Positions 32,937-38,873 of a stretch of 38,873 nucleotides of DNA are shown here, one piece after another. Numbering within the stretch: the stretch's first letter is position 1; each line of letters starts with the position of its first letter. A program made the position numbers and the translations under genes. The notes under the pieces were generated by a model. That model did not search any database. It worked only from the letters and a program-made list of their open reading frames with translations, and was not told where the DNA came from. This DNA is from Chloroflexota bacterium (GTDB lineage Bacteria > Chloroflexota > Dormibacteria > CF-121), in NCBI GenBank assembly GCA_005882775.1, contig VBDY01000128.1:1-38873 (forward strand), given 5' to 3'.

Positions 32937-33111
32937 GAAACGAACGCGTCAATGGCGGCGAGCCCACGCCTGGGTCACGGCTTTCCCTGATTCGTTTCGA
33001 CGACTGACGGATCGATTTCGCAGCTGAACGAGCCAGCCACAAGTCGCTGCCAACCGTATGGAACCTGGTTGCGTGGCACGTTCTATGGCGTTTCATGGAT
33101 TGGGAGCCGTA
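32937..33111. other. Intergenic region before the Tad-like genes
   Basis: This 175-bp gap holds an 8-bp inverted repeat, GAAACGAA (32937-32944) and TTCGTTTC (32991-32998), 46 bp apart. No convincing promoter is visible. A GGGAG sequence 5 nt before ATG 33112 is the ribosome binding site of the next gene. Confidence 0.35.
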
Positions 33112-33648
33112 ATGCCAATCGTCATGATCACGGCAGGTCGTCGCCACAGACGCGGCCAGTCGCTGACTGAGTTTGCGCTGGTCGTGCCCGTCCTCTTTCT
33201 GCTGATTTTTGGCGTGCTCGATGGCTCTCTCCTGATGTTCAGCGTCGGCACGGCGCGGTACGCCGCCGGCGAGGGATCGCGCCAGGCGGCTGCACTCGGG
33301 AACGCGGCTAACGCGGACTCCAAGATCGTGGGCGCCATCCGGGCCACGGTCAGCAGCACGTCCCTCTTCCAGGTCGATGAGATCGACATCTACAAGCTGA
33401 ACCAGGACGGCAACGGCAACCTGACCCCGGATCTCGCCCATTACAACAAGTACAAGCTCGACGGGACGCCGATGATCAACCCGGAACCATGGCCGTCGCC
33501 CTCGCGCAATGTTGGCAATGGGACGAGCGACTTCATGGGTGTGACCGTCAACTACACCTACAACTGGAAGGCCGGATTCTTCTCTCCACTGGGTCCGGTA
33601 AAGACGAACGCGACCGTTTACATCCGCCTGGAGCCGCAGAGTTACTGA
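33112..33648 (+). CDS. TadE-like pseudopilin-family protein (first)
   Basis: A 178-residue protein with a TadE-like N-terminus: basic residues GRRHRRGQ, then SLTEFALVVPVLFLLIFGVL, where the Glu after the conserved SLTE is the expected prepilin-peptidase position. The rest is extracellular, with ARYAAGEGSRQAAALG and a beta-rich tail. The ATG at 33112 has a GGGAG ribosome binding site. A later in-frame ATG at 33124 is an alternative. The second TadE-like gene begins one base after its stop. TadE and TadF are minor pilins of Flp (Tad) pili, but no tadA, tadB, tadC or flp gene is in the window. Confidence 0.85.
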   Translation: MPIVMITAGRRHRRGQSLTEFALVVPVLFLLIFGVLDGSLLMFSVGTARYAAGEGSRQAAALGNAANADSKIVGAIRATVSSTSLFQVDEIDIYKLNQDGNGNLTPDLAHYNKYKLDGTPMINPEPWPSPSRNVGNGTSDFMGVTVNYTYNWKAGFFSPLGPVKTNATVYIRLEPQSY

Positions 33649-33649
33649 G

Positions 33650-34201
33650 ATGCGCCACCAGCTGAGTCTCGAGAAACGCGGACGTCGCGGCCAGTCGCTG
33701 GCCGAGATGGCGGTTGTGATCCCGGTGCTGGTCTTCCTCTTGATGGGAGGCTTTGACGCCACCATGCTGATCGCCAACAAGATCACGGCCGGTTATGCCG
33801 TCCGGCAGGGAGCCCGGCTTGCCGCCGAGCTGGGCGGCTCTCAGACCAACCCTGGTGCCACCACCCTGCAGATCGACCGGCAGATCGCCCGCAACGCGCT
33901 GGCGGTCGCGCGAAGCATGAACGCGGTAACGCTCAAAGAAGTGGACATCTATGCGCCGAGCAAGCCGGACGGGTCCTACACTGCCGGCGACCCGGTCGAC
34001 CAGTACTTTGTCAGCTCGGACGGCAGCCTGAGCGCGGGCTCGGCAACCTTTCCGATCCAGAACCGCAACCAGACCCCTCCGAACGAGACCTCGATCGGCG
34101 TCCGGATGCTGTGGCAGTACTCTCCACCGGCGGGCGTCTTTCCCAAGAACATGCAGATGGAGGACTACGCCGTGATGAAAGCGGCGCCGGTGCTGGTATG
34201 A
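33650..34201 (+). CDS. TadE-like pseudopilin-family protein (second)
   Basis: A 183-residue protein with the same layout as its neighbour: RGRRGQSLAEMAVVIPVLVF followed by a hydrophobic helix, with the conserved Glu in SLAEM. AGYAVRQGARLAAELGG parallels the ARYAAGEGSRQAAALG stretch of the first copy. The two are therefore a tandem duplication with divergence. The C-terminal domain (MLWQYSPPAGVFPKNMQ) is extracellular. The start is ATG 33650, one base after the previous stop, and the stop overlaps the next ATG in ATGA (34198-34201). Confidence 0.85.
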   Translation: MRHQLSLEKRGRRGQSLAEMAVVIPVLVFLLMGGFDATMLIANKITAGYAVRQGARLAAELGGSQTNPGATTLQIDRQIARNALAVARSMNAVTLKEVDIYAPSKPDGSYTAGDPVDQYFVSSDGSLSAGSATFPIQNRNQTPPNETSIGVRMLWQYSPPAGVFPKNMQMEDYAVMKAAPVLV

Positions 34202-36087
34202 AAGGCCGCCACCTGCCAGGCTCACGGGTTCCAGGGCGCCGGCTTCGGAGCAAGGCCGGCCAGGCGATCGTCCTGCTCGCCCTGACGGGGACCCTGCTGA
34301 TTGGCGGCGTCGGGATCGCCGTCGACCTGGCGGTGGGCTTCATGTACAGCGTCGCCGCAGAACGGGCGGCGGCCGCCGCGGCGCTCTCGGGCGTGGTCTT
34401 CATGCCAGACGAGTTCGATCCTGCCTCGGCAGTCCCGCTCGGCTCACGCAACGACGCCACCGATCGTGCCATCGACGAGGCGCGCCGCAATGGCTTCACC
34501 AACGGTGACCCACTGGCCGGCGTTATCGTGACCCCGGCCCGGGTGGCGGGCAAAACCAACCAGCTGCAGGTCACCGTCTCGAGGAACGCCCCCGTCTTCT
34601 TCATGCAGATCTTCGGCTTCCAGACCTACCAGGTCAGCCGTACCGCCGTGGCCGCCTACCTGCCGCCGATCTCCCTCGGCCAGCCCGGCAGCCAGGTGGG
34701 AACCAGTCTGGCCGAGCTGGGCAACAGCCGTTTCTTCTTCGTCCGCACCGAAGGCTGGGGAACCGACCGGTCCCAGGGCGATGGCTATACTCCAAACTCG
34801 AGCGCACCCACCGCCTCCTACGGAACTTCCTCCGACGTCCACCTGGCGAGCTTCGCCAACGGGACCGAGACAAGGGACCCAACCGTGGCGGACCGTGGAG
34901 GCTACGACTACCGGATCAACGTGCCGACAGGCGGGTCGGGCGGAGTGGTCCAGGTCTACAACGCGGCCTTTTCACCGGACGGCACTGGAGCCACAGCGAA
35001 CTTCTGCGACAACGTGCAAAATCCGGGGCCGGCAAACTGCTCGAGCAAGGGGAATAACTGGTTCCACGAGGACGACGGCGGTCCCTTCGCTTACAGCACC
35101 ACGCCGCCAAACAACTACTCAACAATGCGATACACCCTCTACCGGGTCAATAACCCCTTCATCCGGGGTAGCGACGTGCTGCTCTCGCAACTGACCGTCT
35201 ATCCAATCGACGCCCGGAACTGGTCGAAGCCGGCCCAGCAGTACCTGATAGCGGGCGGTCCCAACCGCGGACAGACGGTCACCCAGCAGTACGCGGGCGG
35301 GCTGCCGACCAACATGCTGATCTATCACAGCTGGATCGATGTCGCGACCTACACCGGAGCCCAGGACAACGGCCTGGTCAGTCTGCGGCAGACAGGAAAT
35401 TTCTCCACCTACTACCAGGGCGGCGCGCTGGTGCCCGGAACGTACCGGCTCCGGGTCGACACGCTCGACTATTCCGGAGCCAGCTTCACCAACGGCAGCA
35501 CCGGCGGGCACAAGGGCTATGCGGTGCGAGCGCTGAACGGCGACGTGAACCGGACGGCCTGCGGCAACTGCGACGTGGCCGCCTGGAACGAAATCTGCTT
35601 CTTTACGCCATTCGATGCCGGCCCAGGCGGGAACTTCAAGATGAACCTGTTCCAGCTCACACCGGACTATGCGGGACTGACGGTCAGCATCGACATCTGG
35701 GACGTGGGGGATATCTCGAGCACTACCGGGTTCGTCCGGATCAATATCCTCGATCCCAGCGGGGCTGTCGCCACGTCACCCCAGGGCGTCAACATCTACG
35801 ACCTCGGCGTACAACGCTCAAACCTCGCCAGCGGACAGTACGCGGTGATCGCCAGTGCCCAGAACGGTAACCAGGTCGCCTCATTTGTCGCCACCGACAC
35901 CTCAAATGGGACCACCCGGAACAGCCACTGGGTCCATATCGAACTGCCCATCCCATCGACCTACAACCCGCCACCCGGGCAGTACTGGTGGAGCATGCAG
36001 TACCTGACCGGCGCCAACACCGTGGCGGTGGACACCGTCACCGTGGCGGTCGGCCTAAAGGGCGGGCCGATCCACCTGGTTCCGTAA
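34198..36087 (+). CDS. TadG-like N-terminus with large extracellular region
   Basis: A 629-residue protein. A short basic N-terminus and SKAGQAIVLLALTGTLLIGG form the TadG/TadE-like anchor, followed by VDLAVGFMYSVAAERAAAAA, a classic Tad junction. The remaining 500 residues are extracellular and rich in Gly, Asn, Ser and Thr. They contain ACGNCDVAAWNEICFF, with three Cys that may form disulfides, but no vWA (MIDAS) motif as in typical TadG. The ATG at 34198 overlaps the previous stop, so the frame from 34111 is not used. Likely a surface-exposed or assembly-linked Tad protein with an unknown C-terminal domain. Confidence 0.78.
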   Translation: MKGRHLPGSRVPGRRLRSKAGQAIVLLALTGTLLIGGVGIAVDLAVGFMYSVAAERAAAAAALSGVVFMPDEFDPASAVPLGSRNDATDRAIDEARRNGFTNGDPLAGVIVTPARVAGKTNQLQVTVSRNAPVFFMQIFGFQTYQVSRTAVAAYLPPISLGQPGSQVGTSLAELGNSRFFFVRTEGWGTDRSQGDGYTPNSSAPTASYGTSSDVHLASFANGTETRDPTVADRGGYDYRINVPTGGSGGVVQVYNAAFSPDGTGATANFCDNVQNPGPANCSSKGNNWFHEDDGGPFAYSTTPPNNYSTMRYTLYRVNNPFIRGSDVLLSQLTVYPIDARNWSKPAQQYLIAGGPNRGQTVTQQYAGGLPTNMLIYHSWIDVATYTGAQDNGLVSLRQTGNFSTYYQGGALVPGTYRLRVDTLDYSGASFTNGSTGGHKGYAVRALNGDVNRTACGNCDVAAWNEICFFTPFDAGPGGNFKMNLFQLTPDYAGLTVSIDIWDVGDISSTTGFVRINILDPSGAVATSPQGVNIYDLGVQRSNLASGQYAVIASAQNGNQVASFVATDTSNGTTRNSHWVHIELPIPSTYNPPPGQYWWSMQYLTGANTVAVDTVTVAVGLKGGPIHLVP

Positions 36088-36153
36088 CCCCCCACCCCGA
36101 CCCCCCCAGAGGGGGAGGGAGAAGACTACATACCCCAGAGGGGGAGGGAAAAG
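36086..36153 (+). repeat. Dispersed GC-rich palindromic element, copy 5 plus half copy
   Basis: The full copy (36086-36123) reads AACCCCCCACCCCGA, then CCCCCCC-AGA-GGGGGAGGG with one mismatch to the perfect arm, then AGAAGAC. After 10 bp, CCCC-AGA-GGGGGAGGGA (36133-36150) and AAAGAC repeat the right half. It fills the gap between the convergent tadG-like and clpC stops and may be a bidirectional terminator. The short direct repeat suggests tandem partial duplication. Confidence 0.75.
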
Positions 36154-36157
36154 ACTT

Positions 36158-38704
<2,547 letters not shown>

Positions 38705-38735
38705 ACAGGATCCTCCGCATCAATGCAATCGGCTA

Positions 38736-38741
38736 CTTATA
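38736..38741 (-). promoter_or_regulatory. Candidate -10 of clpC
   Basis: TATAAG on the minus strand lies about 31 nt before the TTG start of clpC and about 13 nt before its GGAGGA ribosome binding site. No good -35 is seen at 16-18 bp. Next to it, CGATAC is repeated 8 bp apart (38742 and 38750). Confidence 0.35.
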
Positions 38742-38798
38742 CGATACCCCGATACGGTCGAAGTATATCGCCGCAAATCAAATTCTCTGACAGGACGC

Positions 38799-38845
38799 CT
38801 CAAACGCTCGCCTGGCACTAAAAGTCTCAAACGCGGGTTTGGCAC
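38799..38845. repeat. Direct repeat upstream of clpC
   Basis: Two copies of CTCAAACGC-N5-TGGCAC lie at 38799-38818 and 38826-38845, a period of 27 bp. The second copy also contains the inverted repeat CAAAC-GCGG-GTTTG. The pair lies about 95-140 bp upstream of clpC and does not match CIRCE, HAIR or CtsR consensus. It could be a regulator binding site for clpC or for an upstream gene beyond the edge. Confidence 0.45.
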
Positions 38846-38873
38846 GCCTCGCGCCACCCGCGTGGGGCGACGC

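Noticed and set aside
38705-38873. CIRCE, HAIR or CtsR operator upstream of clpC
   Set aside because: No match to those consensus sequences. Only the CTCAAACGC direct repeat is visible.

Overview
The window is about 38.9 kb of gene-dense, high-GC bacterial chromosome. Coding genes overlap tightly (many ATGA/GTGA junctions) and GTG and TTG starts are common. Gene content points to an uncultured lineage near Chloroflexota or Dormibacterota: an F420-type LLM enzyme, a form II CoxL homologue, SpoIID/LytB and Tad-like proteins, and a Bacillus-like clpC/radA/yacL/ispD/ispF/cysS/rlmB/yacP order. This placement is inference from gene content, since no rRNA is present. I found no integrase, transposase, CRISPR array or phage module.

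Region 1 (1-4390, minus strand) is an aromatic amino acid operon read aroH-aroF-tyrA-aroA-aroE-aroC. Every junction overlaps. Only the first codons of aroC lie inside the window. Region 2 (4528-6190, plus) holds a nucleotidyltransferase, a single-BON-domain protein and a metallophosphoesterase. Region 3 (6234-9608, minus) has a Rieske oxygenase coupled to a benzoate-CoA-ligase-like enzyme, then a basic KGG-motif protein. Region 4 (9685-10699, plus) has two small DUF3147-like membrane proteins and tRNA-Tyr(GTA) and tRNA-Thr(GGT).

Region 5 (10705-25071, minus) is a long run of genes. In transcription order it holds a secreted phosphatase-like protein, radA, a gap with a possible small secreted ORF, yacL-like PIN/TRAM, a degenerate IspD paralogue, ispD, nagA, a SIS-domain (NagB-II-like) gene, a BadF-type kinase, ispF, cysS, rlmB, a NYN (YacP-like) gene, a shortened phosphotriesterase-like gene and a secreted protein. 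The radA-yacL-ispD-ispF-cysS-rlmB-yacP backbone matches the Bacillus subtilis order. A three-gene N-acetylglucosamine salvage set (kinase, NagA, deaminase-like SIS) sits between ispD and ispF.

Region 6 (25172-36087) is accessory. It contains an orphan molybdopterin hydroxylase large subunit abutting an LLM flavoenzyme, an ECF sigma factor, fdhD, a family-5 solute-binding lipoprotein, a divergent SpoIID/LytB protein, and two TadE-like genes plus one TadG-like gene. Region 7 (36158-38704, minus) is clpC. In B. subtilis clpC directly precedes radA, so regions 6 and the phosphatase gene look like a block that separates an ancestral neighbourhood.

The most unusual sequence feature is a GC-rich palindromic element of about 38 bp with the core CCTCCCCC-AGA-GGGGGAGG. 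It occurs five times plus one half copy. Three copies are intergenic and two lie in frame inside aroE and the sugar kinase. Other notable points are two genes whose homology starts upstream of any ATG/GTG/TTG codon (rlmB, ispD paralogue), and a 17-bp divergent intergenic region in which two apparent leaderless promoters overlap.
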